From an uncultured Bacteroidota bacterium (lineage in GTDB: Bacteria; Bacteroidota; Bacteroidia; Flavobacteriales; Flavobacteriaceae): a stretch of DNA of 64,000 nt. Under the pieces are notes generated by a model. It made no database searches, was not told the origin of the DNA, and worked only from the letters and a program-made list of their open reading frames with translations. Position numbers and translations under genes: made by a program. Shown piece by piece: positions 18,421-27,864 of the stretch. Position 1 is the stretch's first letter; each line of letters starts with the position of its first letter. Location: NCBI GenBank assembly GCA_902626585.1, contig CACOGA010000003.1, forward strand, positions 1 through 64,000, given 5' to 3'.

Positions 18421-18882
18421 TTAAGCTAATTTTAGCTTAACACTATACCCGATAGATTTCAAGTAAATCCAAATATTATTATTTGAAATTCTATTTACAA
18501 TTCCTTTTTCATTTTTAAAAGACGGCAAATTAAAATTATCACCAACTTTAATACTTGTAAGTTTACTGTTTATGATGCTATAATTGCCATTTAAATATTT
18601 TTTTAGAATATCAATTTCTGATTGTCTAACAATTGCTCTTTTACCTAACCAAAACATATATCTAACAACTAATGATGATTCAAAAACCCTGTCAGTTTGC
18701 TTATCATCAATATTTACCAATACCATAGAGGGTAGTAACGGAATTTCAATTCTTTTTTTGCGATCACTCCAAAGTCTAACCTCAGAGCGAGTTGGACAAT
18801 ATGCGTTAATTCCCAATGATAAAAGTTCTTCTTCAACTTTTTTCTCACATCGGGGTTTTGTATATAAAACATACCAATTCAT
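18421..18882 (-). CDS. UpxY/NusG-like transcription antiterminator
   Basis: A 153-residue NusG paralogue. The N-terminal NGN domain begins NWYVLYTKPRCEKKVEEEL and continues LGINAYCPTRSEVRLW, RIEIPLLPSMVLVNI and a residual KOW segment, GDNFNLPSFKNEKGIVNRI. Bacteroidota use such proteins (UpxY family) to prevent early termination in one polysaccharide operon. Its place as second gene, 75 bp before 17 or so biosynthesis genes, fits that role exactly. It overlaps the winged-helix gene by 4 bp. The protein is shorter than general NusG (about 180 residues), as is usual for specialised paralogues. The housekeeping nusG is not in the window. Confidence 0.88.
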   Translation of the reverse strand: MNWYVLYTKPRCEKKVEEELLSLGINAYCPTRSEVRLWSDRKKRIEIPLLPSMVLVNIDDKQTDRVFESSLVVRYMFWLGKRAIVRQSEIDILKKYLNGNYSIINSKLTSIKVGDNFNLPSFKNEKGIVNRISNNNIWIYLKSIGYSVKLKLA

Positions 18883-19391
18883 TCCGCTGTTTTTTTAAAC
18901 AGAATAATCGAATTTGAATCAAGTTTTTGATTCAATAAGAAGCTAACTTCTCTTCCAATTTTCTTTTTAATTTTTGGTTTAATATTTTCCAAATATTCTT
19001 TATTTACTTTTGTTCCATTAATAACAATCTCGATGATTCCACTATCAATTCCCTGGGCATATTCACCGGTTAATGCAATTTGATCAACATCACCAATTCT
19101 TTCAATAACAGTTTCAACAATTTCCTCTAAGCCTAGATGTTGCCTAACAATTTTTTGTAAAACTTGAAACATTGGGTGAGATGTATTTGCATTATATATT
19201 ATTCTATTATTTTCTTTTGATTTTAATAAGTATCCTGCACCCGAAAGGTTGTTTAATTCTTTTCTTATGGAATTGGTAGATTCATTAAATTCGTTTGCAA
19301 GACCATTTAAATATCCATTGTTAGCAGCACTAACAAAGAATTTGATGAGCATTCGTAGCCTTGTTTTAGATGTAATTAACGAACTTAGCAT
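18879..19391 (-). CDS. Winged-helix protein with nucleotidyltransferase-like C-terminal domain
   Basis: A 170-residue protein. Residues 1-70 read as a winged helix of the ArsR/MarR kind (LITSKTRLRMLIKFF, then ANEFNESTNSIRKELNNL as recognition helix, then GYLLKSKENNRIIYNAN as wing). Residues 85-165 resemble a degenerate nucleotidyltransferase-like fold (VIERIGDVDQIALTGEYAQG), with no complete G-S-x-D catalytic set visible. Such proteins often sit next to UpxY-like genes in Bacteroidota polysaccharide loci. Here it is the first gene of the operon. Two copies of the palindrome AAGTACTT lie just upstream, so autoregulation is possible. The function is inferred from fold and place only. Confidence 0.65.
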   Translation of the reverse strand: MLSSLITSKTRLRMLIKFFVSAANNGYLNGLANEFNESTNSIRKELNNLSGAGYLLKSKENNRIIYNANTSHPMFQVLQKIVRQHLGLEEIVETVIERIGDVDQIALTGEYAQGIDSGIIEIVINGTKVNKEYLENIKPKIKKKIGREVSFLLNQKLDSNSIILFKKTAE

Positions 19392-19405
19392 ATACTAAGT
19401 TATAA

Positions 19406-19436
19406 AAGTACTTAATTTTAAGTAAAAAAAGTACTT
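19406..19436. promoter_or_regulatory. Two AAGTACTT palindromes upstream of the winged-helix gene
   Basis: The palindrome AAGTACTT occurs at 19406-19413 and again at 19429-19436, with centres 23 bp apart (about two helical turns) and a half-site TTAAGTA between them. They lie 15 to 45 bp before the start codon of the winged-helix gene at 19391. The spacing on the helix and the location suggest an operator, perhaps for that protein itself. The region is AT-rich, so a chance origin cannot be ruled out. Confidence 0.4.
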
Positions 19437-19484
19437 ATTTTGGAAAATAATATATCTAACAGATAAAAGAAAAAAAAGAACTAG

Positions 19485-20801
19485 CTAATATCTATAGTAG
19501 TCGGGTTTGTATGGTCCGTTTTTATCTACTCCAATGTAAGATGCCTGATCATCAGAAAGCTCGGTTAATTCAACACCTATCTTCTCCAAATGAAGTCTAG
19601 CAACTTTTTCATCAAGGTGTTTAGGTAACATATATACATTATTTTCATAATTCTGGATATTGTTCCATAATTCAATCTGAGCTAAAACCTGATTAGTAAA
19701 AGAGTTACTCATGACAAAACTTGGATGACCAGTAGCACAACCAAGGTTTACTAGTCTGCCTTCTGCTAAAATAATTATATCATTCCCATTTATATTATAC
19801 ATATCAACCTGAGGTTTTACAGTAATCTTCGTATGTCCGTATTTAGATTCAAGCCAGGACATATCTATTTCATTGTCAAAATGACCTATATTACAAACAA
19901 TAGCTTTATCTTTCATTTTTGAAAAATGATTCTCAGTGATTATATCTTTATTTCCAGTTGCAGTGACAAAAATATCTGTTTTTTCTACTACAGTTTCTAA
20001 TCTTTTAACTTCGAATCCATCCATAGCAGCTTGTAGAGCACATATTGGATCTGTTTCGGTGATGGTTACTATCGCGCCAGCACCTTGAAATGATGCTGCA
20101 CTTCCCTTACCAACATCTCCATATCCACAAACAACAACTCTTTTACCAGCTAGCATAATGTCTGTAGCACGTCTAACAGCATCAACAGCACTTTCTTTAC
20201 AGCCGTATTTGTTATCAAATTTGCTCTTAGTAACTGAATCGTTAATATTTATTGCTGGGATAGGTAAAGTACCTGCTTTTACCCTATCATATAATCTTAA
20301 TACACCGGTAGTTGTTTCTTCACTTAGTCCATTGATTCCAGAAACCAACTCTGGGAAATTATCCAATACCATATTAGTTAGATCACCTCCATCATCAAGA
20401 ATCATATTCAGCGGCTTTTTGTCTTCACCAAAGAAAATTGTTTGCTCAATACACCAATCGAATTCGTCTTCATTCATTCCTTTCCAAGCGTAAACAGGAA
20501 TACCAGCGGCAGCAATTGCAGCAGCGGCATGATCTTGAGTTGAAAATATATTACAAGAACTCCATGTAACTTCAGCACCAAGTTCAACTAATGTTTCAAT
20601 TAGCACTGCTGTTTGAATTGTCATATGCAAACAACCAGCAATTCTGGCACCCTTTAGCGGTTGGGTGGATTTAAATTCCTTTCTTAAGCTCATGAGACCA
20701 GGCATTTCTGCTTCAGCTAATCTGATTTCTTTTCTTCCCCATTCTGCTAGTTCAATATTTTTAACTGCATATGGATGATATTTTGTCTTATCTTTTATCA
20801 T
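19485..20801 (-). CDS. ahcY: Adenosylhomocysteinase
   Basis: A 438-residue NAD-dependent enzyme that splits S-adenosylhomocysteine into homocysteine and adenosine, relieving methyltransferase product inhibition and feeding MetH. Motifs include [46 protein letters not shown] (NAD binding) and the C-terminal tail KPDYYRY, which reaches into the neighbouring subunit. The length is that of the bacterial enzyme without the long insertion. It is the last gene of the met operon, 3 bp after metK. A T-rich run follows its stop on the minus strand, but I see no convincing terminator hairpin. Confidence 0.96.
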   Translation of the reverse strand: MIKDKTKYHPYAVKNIELAEWGRKEIRLAEAEMPGLMSLRKEFKSTQPLKGARIAGCLHMTIQTAVLIETLVELGAEVTWSSCNIFSTQDHAAAAIAAAGIPVYAWKGMNEDEFDWCIEQTIFFGEDKKPLNMILDDGGDLTNMVLDNFPELVSGINGLSEETTTGVLRLYDRVKAGTLPIPAININDSVTKSKFDNKYGCKESAVDAVRRATDIMLAGKRVVVCGYGDVGKGSAASFQGAGAIVTITETDPICALQAAMDGFEVKRLETVVEKTDIFVTATGNKDIITENHFSKMKDKAIVCNIGHFDNEIDMSWLESKYGHTKITVKPQVDMYNINGNDIIILAEGRLVNLGCATGHPSFVMSNSFTNQVLAQIELWNNIQNYENNVYMLPKHLDEKVARLHLEKIGVELTELSDDQASYIGVDKNGPYKPDYYRY

Positions 20802-20804
20802 TAA

Positions 20805-22055
20805 TTATATTTTAAAATGTTTTTTAATTTTTTGAACAAAATCTAATTTTTCCCAAGTAAATAATTCGACTTGCAAATTTAATGTATTCCCGCCATATGA
20901 AACAAATTCTTTTTCAACAATTTTATTTTCTCGCCCCATATGGCCGTAAGAAGCTGTTTCAAGGTACATCGGAGATCTTAACTTTAATCTTTTTTCAATA
21001 AAATAAGGTCTCATATCAAAAATTTCTTCAATTTTCTTGCCAATTTCATTATCAGAGATGTCTATTTTTGAAGTGCCGTAAGTATTTACAAAAATACCAA
21101 CAGGTTTTGCAACTCCAATTGCATAACTAACCTGAACGAGCATTTTGTCTGCTACTCCTGCAGCTACCATGTTTTTTGCAATGTGCCTAGTTGCATAGGC
21201 AGCACTCCTGTCAACTTTACTTGGATCTTTTCCTGAAAAAGCACCACCACCATGAGCACCTTTACCTCCGTATGTATCAACGATTATTTTTCTTCCAGTA
21301 AGTCCAGTATCACCGTGGGGCCCTCCAATTACAAATTTTCCGGTTGGATTAATATGGTAAATAACTTTATCATCAATTAATTCAGAATAATTAGAAAACT
21401 TTTCTTTCAAACGAGGCATTAAAATATTAATCATATCAGATTTAATTTTCTGAAGCATTTTAGATTCCTCATCAAAATCATCATGCTGGGTTGAAATTAC
21501 AATTGAGTGAATTCTTTTTGGAATATCATCTGCGTCATATTCAACAGTAACCTGTGATTTAGAATCTGGTCTTAAATATTTGATTTCATTATTTTCTCTT
21601 CTAAGAATTGCTAGCTCTTTTAGGATATTGTGAGAAAATTCAAGACCAATCGGGATGAAAGATGGTGTTTCATTTGTTGCATAACCAAACATCATTCCTT
21701 GATCGCCAGCTCCTTGATCTTCTGGCTTTAACCTATCAACTCCCTGATTAATATCTGGAGATTGTTCATGAATGGCTGAAAGAATACCACATGAATTTCC
21801 ATCAAACATATAATCACTCTTATTATATCCAATATTTTTTATGACTTGTCTAGCTATTTTTTGAATATCTAAATATACATTAGATTTAACCTCACCAGCA
21901 ACTACAACTTGACCTGTAGTAACAAGTGTCTCACATGCTACCTTTGAATTTTTATCAAATGCTAAAAAATTATCAATAAGTGCATCACTAATTTGATCTG
22001 CTACCTTATCAGGGTGACCTTCACTGACTGATTCTGAAGTAAATAAATAACTCAT
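20805..22055 (-). CDS. metK: S-adenosylmethionine synthetase
   Basis: A 416-residue enzyme making SAM from methionine and [23 protein letters not shown] near the N-terminus carries the ATP-binding His and the metal Asp, and [14 protein letters not shown] is the methionine-loop signature. [13 protein letters not shown] and [16 protein letters not shown] are the P-loop and catalytic blocks. The length is slightly above the typical 385-400 residues. It lies between metF and ahcY with 9-bp and 3-bp gaps. As the SAM producer, it is the natural target for feedback by the SAM-binding leader upstream of the operon. Confidence 0.96.
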   Translation of the reverse strand: MSYLFTSESVSEGHPDKVADQISDALIDNFLAFDKNSKVACETLVTTGQVVVAGEVKSNVYLDIQKIARQVIKNIGYNKSDYMFDGNSCGILSAIHEQSPDINQGVDRLKPEDQGAGDQGMMFGYATNETPSFIPIGLEFSHNILKELAILRRENNEIKYLRPDSKSQVTVEYDADDIPKRIHSIVISTQHDDFDEESKMLQKIKSDMINILMPRLKEKFSNYSELIDDKVIYHINPTGKFVIGGPHGDTGLTGRKIIVDTYGGKGAHGGGAFSGKDPSKVDRSAAYATRHIAKNMVAAGVADKMLVQVSYAIGVAKPVGIFVNTYGTSKIDISDNEIGKKIEEIFDMRPYFIEKRLKLRSPMYLETASYGHMGRENKIVEKEFVSYGGNTLNLQVELFTWEKLDFVQKIKKHFKI

Positions 22056-22064
22056 ATTTTTTTT

Positions 22065-23021
22065 TTAAAAAACTGCTTCTGCAATTTTGATTATATTTTC
22101 TGATTTTCCCATTGAATAATAATGTAGAAAGGGAACATTAAATTTCATTAATTCTTTGCTTTGCTCTATACACCATTCCACACCTACTTGTTTAATTTCT
22201 TCATTTGAATTACATTTTATTACCTGCTTTATAAGGTCCTGAGGCAAGTCAACATGAAAACGATGTGGCAACAAATTTAATTGTTTTTTTGTTGATATAG
22301 GCTTTAAGCCAGGAATTATGGGAACCTCAATACCCGCTTCTCTACATTTTTTTTCAAATTCAAAAAACCTAGAATTATCGAAAAACATTTGGGTTATTAT
22401 ATATTCTGCCCCCGCTTTTATTTTTTTCTTAAGGAAATGAATATCACTTTCTAAACTCGGAGCTTCCATGTGCTTTTCAGGATATCCAGCCACCCCAACA
22501 CAGAAGTTAGTTGAATTTGAATCTTTCATTTCCTCATCCAAATAAATACCATTATTAAGATTTTGAATTTGCTCTACAAGCTCGTTTGCATACGAATGCC
22601 CCCCTTCTGTAGGTTTAAAGTAATTTTGTGATTTAACGGCATCACCTCTAAGTGCAACAACATTATTAATTTCCAAAAAATCTAAATCAATTAAGAGATT
22701 TTCTGTTTCTTCTTTTGTAAAGCCCCCACATAGAATATGCGGAACAGCATCCACTTTATATTTATTTTGAATTGCAGCACATATGCCAACTGTTCCTGGC
22801 CTTTTCTTTACAATTTTTTTCTCTAACAAACCATTACTGTGTTCTTTATAAATAAATTCTTCTCGATGATATGTGACATCTATGAAAGGAGGTTTGAACT
22901 CCATTAGTGGGTCAATACTATCAAAAACCGATTTAATATTTTGACCCTTTAAAGGTGGTAATATTTCAAATGTAAACTTAGTTTTACCTTTAGAATTCTT
23001 TATATGTTCTATTATTTTCAT
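22065..23021 (-). CDS. metF: Methylenetetrahydrofolate reductase
   Basis: A 318-residue flavoprotein reducing 5,10-methylene-THF to 5-methyl-THF, the methyl donor for MetH. TFEILPP at about residue 17 has the conserved catalytic Glu. FIDVTYHRE, HILCGGFTKEE, ALRGDAV and AGAEYIITQMFFDN are characteristic segments in the right order, ending with IPGLKPI. The length matches bacterial MetF, with no regulatory C-terminal domain. The gene sits 21 bp after metH part 2 and 9 bp before metK, which is logical as its product is used by MetH. Confidence 0.94.
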   Translation of the reverse strand: MKIIEHIKNSKGKTKFTFEILPPLKGQNIKSVFDSIDPLMEFKPPFIDVTYHREEFIYKEHSNGLLEKKIVKKRPGTVGICAAIQNKYKVDAVPHILCGGFTKEETENLLIDLDFLEINNVVALRGDAVKSQNYFKPTEGGHSYANELVEQIQNLNNGIYLDEEMKDSNSTNFCVGVAGYPEKHMEAPSLESDIHFLKKKIKAGAEYIITQMFFDNSRFFEFEKKCREAGIEVPIIPGLKPISTKKQLNLLPHRFHVDLPQDLIKQVIKCNSNEEIKQVGVEWCIEQSKELMKFNVPFLHYYSMGKSENIIKIAEAVF

Positions 23022-23042
23022 AAAATTAATATTTATTCTGTC

Positions 23043-25715
23043 TTATAATAAATTTGGTTTTAGCCATTTTCTCGCATCATCCAATGAAATGTTTTTTCTT
23101 TTACTGTAATCTATCAATTGATCTTCTTTGATTTTTCCAAGACCAAAATATTTTGAGTTTTTATTTGAAAAATAATATCCAGAAACAGACGCGGCAGGCC
23201 ACATTGCTAAATTTTCTGTAAGTTTTACACCCAACTTTTCTTCAACATTCATTAATTCCCAAATAGTCTTTTTTTCAAGATGATCTGGACAGGCTGGATA
23301 TCCTGGAGCTGGTCTAATACCTGTGTATTTTTCTCTTATTAGACTTTCATTATCAAGTTGCTCATTTTTAGAGTAACCCCAGTATTTTGTCCTAATCTCC
23401 CTATGTAAATATTCAGCAAATGCTTCAGCCAATCTATCTGCAAGCGCTTTAATCATGATTGAATTATAATCATCATTCATATCTTGAAAGAGCTTTGCTT
23501 TTTCATCACATCCAAAACCGGTCGAAACACAGAAAGTTCCGATGTAATCATCGATATTAGTTTCCTTTGGGGCAATGAAATCAGCTAATGCAATATTAGC
23601 TACTGAGCCACCCTTTTTTGACTGCTGTCTTAAGGTAAAAAACTTAAATGTTGAATTTTTTCTTAAATCAGAGTTATAAATCTCAATATCATCTTCGATA
23701 GAATTTGCCGGGAATATTCCAAAAGAGCCTTTTGCAGTTAACCACTTTTCTGAAATGATTTTTTCGAGCATTATCTGAGCATCAGCAAATAATTCCATTG
23801 CTTGTTTACCGACAATTTCATCCTCAAGAATATTAGGATAACGGCCGTGAAGATCCCAGGTTCTAAAAAAGGGGCTCCAATCGATATAATCTTTTAAAAT
23901 ATTCAAATCTAAATTATCAATGATTTTAACACCTAAAAAATTGGGTTTTGAAATTTTTTCATTTTTCCAATCAATTTTAAACTTGTTAATTCTAGCGTCA
24001 TTTAACGTTATATATTCCTTTTGTTGTTTTCTTTCTAAAAAACCATTTCTAATTTCCTTATACTCAGAGTTAATTTCATTAAAATATAAATCACTTTTAT
24101 TTCCAATAATTTTATTTGCAACTACAACTGCTGAGGAAGCATCCTTCACATGTACAAGACCTGAATCTATCTCTGGATGAATTTTTACGGCGGTGTGGGC
24201 TTTTGAGGTTGTTGCTCCTCCAATCATTAATGGTATATCAATATTATTTCGTTTTAACTCTTGAGCTAAAAAAATCATTTCATCAAGAGAGGGGGTAATC
24301 AATCCTGAAAGACCAATAATATCTACATCATTGTTTATTGCTTCGGAGATAATTTTTTCAGGTGGAACCATAACACCCAAGTCAATAATTTCATAATTAT
24401 TACATGCTAATACAACACTAACTATATTCTTTCCAATATCATGAACATCCCCTTTTACAGTTGCCATTAAAATTTTAGCTTTTGAGCTTTTTTGAGAATC
24501 TTTCTCCTTTTCTATAAACGGTTCTAAATAGGCAACGGCCTTCTTCATCACTCTAGCAGATTTTACAACTTGTGGTAAAAACATTTTTCCTGAGCCAAAA
24601 AGATCTCCAACTACATTCATTCCATGCATAAGATTATTTTCAATGACATCAATAGGTTTTTTTGATTTCAATCGAGCCTCTTCTATATCTTCAAGAATAA
24701 ACTTATCAATTCCCTTAACTAAGGAATGATCGATTCTATTTTGAAGACTTTCTTTTCTCCATTTATCTTCATTAATTTCTTTGATTTTATTTGTTCCCTT
24801 AACCTCTTCAGCATATTCTAATAAATTTTCAGTGGCATCATCTCTTCTATTTAATAAAACATCTTCAATAAGCTGAAGTAATTTATTATCAATGCTGGAG
24901 TAGGGAATCAACATAGACGGATTGACAATTCCTAAATTCATTCCATTTTCTATTGCATGAAATAAAAATGCTGAATGCATAGCTTCTCTAACAATATTAT
25001 TTCCTCTAAATGAAAACGAAACATTACTTACACCTCCACTTACATTAGCGTAAGGCAAGTTTTCCCTTATCCATTTTGTTGCTCTGAAAAAATCAAGTGC
25101 ATTGTTTTTATGCTCATCCATTCCAGTTGCTACCGGAAATATATTCGGATCAAAAATAATATCCTCAGGACTAAAATTGACTTCATTTACCAGAATTTCA
25201 TAAGAACGCTTACATATCTCAATCCGTCTCTCATATGTGTCTGCCTGACCAATTTCATCAAAAGCCATTACGACAACAGCAGCACCATATCTCTTAATCC
25301 TAGTTGCTTGCTGTTTAAATATTACCTCACCCTCTTTTAAACTGATTGAATTAACAACGCCTTTACCTTGAATCAATTTTAAACCAGCTTCGATTATTTC
25401 CCATTTGGAACTATCAATCATCACAGGAACCCTTGAAATATCAGGTTCAGCAGCAATTAAATTAATGAATTTGGTCATAGCCGCAACACCATCAATCATA
25501 CCCTCATCCATGTTAATATCAATAATTTGGGCACCACCTGTTACTTGTTCCCTAGCAATTTCAACGGCTTCCTCATAATTGTCTTCCTCAATCAGCCTTA
25601 AAAACTTTCTTGAACCAGTTACATTTGTTCTTTCACCAATATTAACAAAATTGGTATCAGCAGTTACTCTTAGTAATTCTAAGCCTGATAATGTTAAGTA
25701 TTTTTTATTATTCAA
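23043..25715 (-). CDS. metH: Methionine synthase, folate, cobalamin and activation domains (metH part 2)
   Basis: An 890-residue protein corresponding to the C-terminal three-quarters of E. coli MetH. After the start come the pterin-binding domain ([14 protein letters not shown]), the four-helix cap, the cobalamin domain with the DxHxxG motif in [12 protein letters not shown] and GLSGLITPS, and the SAM-binding activation domain with [13 protein letters not shown] place the start at a TTG (25715), 4 bp after the stop of the homocysteine-binding half. A longer frame with an ATG at 25808 would overlap that gene by 89 bp, and its extra residues do not resemble MetH. The split form is common in flavobacteria. 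The two halves must act as a complex. Confidence 0.92.
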   Translation of the reverse strand: MNNKKYLTLSGLELLRVTADTNFVNIGERTNVTGSRKFLRLIEEDNYEEAVEIAREQVTGGAQIIDINMDEGMIDGVAAMTKFINLIAAEPDISRVPVMIDSSKWEIIEAGLKLIQGKGVVNSISLKEGEVIFKQQATRIKRYGAAVVVMAFDEIGQADTYERRIEICKRSYEILVNEVNFSPEDIIFDPNIFPVATGMDEHKNNALDFFRATKWIRENLPYANVSGGVSNVSFSFRGNNIVREAMHSAFLFHAIENGMNLGIVNPSMLIPYSSIDNKLLQLIEDVLLNRRDDATENLLEYAEEVKGTNKIKEINEDKWRKESLQNRIDHSLVKGIDKFILEDIEEARLKSKKPIDVIENNLMHGMNVVGDLFGSGKMFLPQVVKSARVMKKAVAYLEPFIEKEKDSQKSSKAKILMATVKGDVHDIGKNIVSVVLACNNYEIIDLGVMVPPEKIISEAINNDVDIIGLSGLITPSLDEMIFLAQELKRNNIDIPLMIGGATTSKAHTAVKIHPEIDSGLVHVKDASSAVVVANKIIGNKSDLYFNEINSEYKEIRNGFLERKQQKEYITLNDARINKFKIDWKNEKISKPNFLGVKIIDNLDLNILKDYIDWSPFFRTWDLHGRYPNILEDEIVGKQAMELFADAQIMLEKIISEKWLTAKGSFGIFPANSIEDDIEIYNSDLRKNSTFKFFTLRQQSKKGGSVANIALADFIAPKETNIDDYIGTFCVSTGFGCDEKAKLFQDMNDDYNSIMIKALADRLAEAFAEYLHREIRTKYWGYSKNEQLDNESLIREKYTGIRPAPGYPACPDHLEKKTIWELMNVEEKLGVKLTENLAMWPAASVSGYYFSNKNSKYFGLGKIKEDQLIDYSKRKNISLDDARKWLKPNLL

Positions 25716-25719
25716 AATA

Positions 25720-26715
25720 TTATACTTGTTTTTTTTGGTTATAGCATGATGTAATATCAGCAATATATTTAATATGTTCTGGTGTAGTTCCACAACACCC
25801 TCCAACAATATTCACGAGGTTGTTATCAAGGTAATCCTTGATTAAAATCTGCATTTGTTCAGGATTTTGATCATATTCGCCAAATTCGTTTGGTAATCCA
25901 GCATTAGGGTGAGCAGAGATTGGAATTTTAGAAATCATTGACATCTTTTTTATGTGTGGAAATAATCCCTTTGCTCCAAATGAACAATTAAGCCCAATAC
26001 TTAACAGGTTTATGTGAGAGACAGATGTCATAAATGCTTCCAATGTTTGTCCTGACAAGGTTCTACCGCTAGCATCGGTTAATGTTCCACTTAGCATAAT
26101 TGGTATATCAACTGAATTTTTAATATTAAAATCTTCAATTGCATAAAGTGCAGCTTTTGCATTTAAAGTGTCGAAAACTGTTTCAACAAATAATATATCA
26201 ACACCACCATCGAATAACGCTGTAACCTGTTCAAAATATGACGCTACAAGGTCATCGAATTTAACTTCTCTAAAGCCAGGATTATTGACATCAGGGGACA
26301 TACTAGCAGTTTTGTTAGTGGGTCCGATTGAACCCGCGATAAATCTTGGTTTTTGATTAGAATCAAATTCTGAAATGGCCTTTTTAGCTAATTTTGCAGA
26401 TTCATAATTCAACTCATACACAAGTGATTCCATATTGTAATCAGCCATTGCAATTGCAGTTGAAGAAAAAGTATTTGTCATAATTATATCTGCACCTGCT
26501 TCTAAATATTCTCTGTGGATATTTAAAATCGAGTCAGGTTGAGTAAGGGATAATAAATCGTTATTACCCTTGAGTAAAATATTATAGTCACTAAATCTAT
26601 TACCTCTATAATCTTCTTCGGAAAATTTGTATTTCTGAATCATTGTACCCATGGCGCCATCCAGAACCAAGGTTCTTTCTTTAATTAGCTGCTTAAGTAT
26701 GTTGGGATTTTTCAT
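25720..26715 (-). CDS. metH: Methionine synthase, homocysteine-binding domain (metH part 1)
   Basis: A 331-residue homocysteine S-methyltransferase domain, equal to the first quarter of Met[15 protein letters not shown] opens the barrel. The zinc-binding Cys residues appear in [10 protein letters not shown] and in the C-terminal [11 protein letters not shown]. It works with the protein encoded immediately downstream to transfer a methyl group from methyl-cobalamin to homocysteine. It is the first gene of the met operon, behind a clear promoter (26773-26804) and a structured leader. The zinc ligands are complete, so this is a working half-enzyme, not a fragment. Confidence 0.94.
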   Translation of the reverse strand: MKNPNILKQLIKERTLVLDGAMGTMIQKYKFSEEDYRGNRFSDYNILLKGNNDLLSLTQPDSILNIHREYLEAGADIIMTNTFSSTAIAMADYNMESLVYELNYESAKLAKKAISEFDSNQKPRFIAGSIGPTNKTASMSPDVNNPGFREVKFDDLVASYFEQVTALFDGGVDILFVETVFDTLNAKAALYAIEDFNIKNSVDIPIMLSGTLTDASGRTLSGQTLEAFMTSVSHINLLSIGLNCSFGAKGLFPHIKKMSMISKIPISAHPNAGLPNEFGEYDQNPEQMQILIKDYLDNNLVNIVGGCCGTTPEHIKYIADITSCYNQKKQV

Positions 26716-26717
26716 TG

Positions 26718-26763
26718 TTTTAGCTTTTTTTTAGGAGGTGGCAATCAATCAAATTTATCCTCC
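26718..26763 (-). promoter_or_regulatory. Candidate SAM-II-type riboswitch leading the met operon
   Basis: The 46-nt leader just before metH part 1 can form a classical H-type pseudoknot. P1 is GGAGG (26759-26763) with CCTCC (26734-26738). The loop holds TTGC (26741-26744), which can pair with GC and AA of GCTAAAA (26718-26724) around one U, as in the SAM-II class. A loop TTT can also pair with the A-run after P1. The GCTAAAA element close to the start codon is the most distinctive SAM-II feature. Gene content (methionine and SAM cycle) agrees. I compared with the class from memory and did not run a covariance model. Confidence 0.6.
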
Positions 26764-26772
26764 AATACCCTG

Positions 26773-26804
26773 CGAATATAAAACATTTTTTAATTTGTGA
26801 CAAA
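26773..26804 (-). promoter_or_regulatory. Promoter of the met operon (Bacteroidota type)
   Basis: On the minus strand TTTG (26801-26804) is followed after 20 bp by TATATTCG (26773-26780), close to the Bacteroidota -33/-7 consensus TTTG and TAnnTTTG. Transcription should begin a few bases downstream, so the mRNA would start almost exactly at the 5' side of the candidate riboswitch. The -33 box overlaps the promoter of the divergent lipoprotein gene. Confidence 0.65.
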
Positions 26805-26824
26805 GTGATTTGTTTATATATTTG
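26794..26824 (+). promoter_or_regulatory. Promoter of the lipoprotein gene (Bacteroidota type)
   Basis: TTTG at 26794-26797 and TATATTTG at 26817-26824, 19 bp apart, match the Bacteroidota promoter consensus. The start codon at 26844 follows after a short AT-rich leader. The upstream half is shared with the divergent met promoter, so the two probably cannot be occupied at once. Confidence 0.65.
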
Positions 26825-26843
26825 CCAATTTAAATTTTTAATT

Positions 26844-27854
26844 ATGAAATATCTTAAATTTTTACTTTGTTTAATTATTCTGTATTCATGTGCAAATTCA
26901 GAAACAGAACAGACTTTAAATAACAGATCATTTGTGTTTGTTGCCTGCGAAGGTAACTTTGGTGCAAGTAATGGCTCGATACATATAATTGATGAAAATG
27001 GAGAAACTTCATCAGTCAATGACATAGGAGATGTTGTTCAATCTTTAGAAGTTTATAATAATAAATTATTTGTAATAGTTAATAATAGTCATAAAATTAT
27101 TGCATATGATATTACTGAAAACGGATTAAGTTTGCCAGGAATTGAGGTTTCAACTAATGGTTCAGGTCCACGTGAAATGGTAATAGTCAATGATAACTTA
27201 TACTTTACTAATTGGAATACAAATGATGTTAAAATTCTCAATCTATTTAATTACACAATAAGTGATTTTATAAGTTTTGAAGGAAAACCAGAATCAATAA
27301 TCTACGATAATAATTACTTATATGTTGGTATTCAATTAAATAATGATTTTACAGATTCTAACCTAATGTATAGAATTGATCCAAATTCGGGTAATATATT
27401 AAATGAGTATGAAATTGGTTATGGCCCTACCTCAATAATAAAATCTAACGATGAAATTTACGTAGCAAACACTTACTATGACGAAAATTTTAATCCTTTT
27501 TTCTCAACTAGTAGAGTTGACTTAAATACCAATCAGATAACTATAAATAATTATGGTGATGGAGTTGTATGCGGAGGCTCAGTTCATAAAATTAACAATG
27601 ATGTATACAGATCTTTTGATGGGGGGATTGTTATGTTAGATAATAATTTAAATTTTATTAACAGTACTAAAATTGGGGATGAAGAACCTAATCAAGTTTA
27701 TTCGTCTGAAATTATTAATGACAAAGTATATTTTGGAATTACTAATTTTACTGATATAAACCTCGTTAAAATATATAATTCAAATAACGAATTGGATTCC
27801 ATAATTGAGGTTGGATTATTCCCTGGAGATTTTGCATTCTGGGAAGAAGAGTAA
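26844..27854 (+). CDS. Lipoprotein with beta-propeller repeats (YncE/DUF5074-like)
   Basis: A 336-residue predicted surface or periplasmic lipoprotein. The start at 26844 gives MKYLKFLLCLIILYSCANS, a signal peptide ending in a lipobox with Cys16. An upstream in-frame ATG (26805) would add 13 residues, sit inside the promoter and spoil the signal. The mature part has repeated blade-like segments (VQSLEVYNNKLFVIVNNSHK, EMVIVNDNLYFTNWN, ESIIYDNNYLYVGI and so on), and an N-terminal FVACEGNFGASNGSIHIID typical of YncE/DUF5074 proteins. Bacteroidota BtuG, a vitamin B12-binding surface lipoprotein, is a propeller of this kind. Being divergent from cobalamin-dependent metH makes a B12 role plausible but unproven. 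Confidence 0.75.
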   Translation: MKYLKFLLCLIILYSCANSETEQTLNNRSFVFVACEGNFGASNGSIHIIDENGETSSVNDIGDVVQSLEVYNNKLFVIVNNSHKIIAYDITENGLSLPGIEVSTNGSGPREMVIVNDNLYFTNWNTNDVKILNLFNYTISDFISFEGKPESIIYDNNYLYVGIQLNNDFTDSNLMYRIDPNSGNILNEYEIGYGPTSIIKSNDEIYVANTYYDENFNPFFSTSRVDLNTNQITINNYGDGVVCGGSVHKINNDVYRSFDGGIVMLDNNLNFINSTKIGDEEPNQVYSSEIINDKVYFGITNFTDINLVKIYNSNNELDSIIEVGLFPGDFAFWEEE

Positions 27855-27864
27855 GGATTAAAAA

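Noticed and set aside
19441-19484. Terminator after ahcY
   Set aside because: There is a T-rich run on the minus strand, but the possible stem is only a few A-T pairs. I could not support a terminator.
25716-25808. N-terminal extension of metH part 2 from an ATG at 25808
   Set aside because: It overlaps the conserved zinc-binding C-terminus of the preceding gene in another frame, and the added residues do not resemble MetH.
26720-27025. A 101-codon open frame on the minus strand upstream of metH part 1
   Set aside because: It is antisense to the signal-peptide region of the lipoprotein gene, covers both promoters and the structured leader, and has no recognisable protein features.
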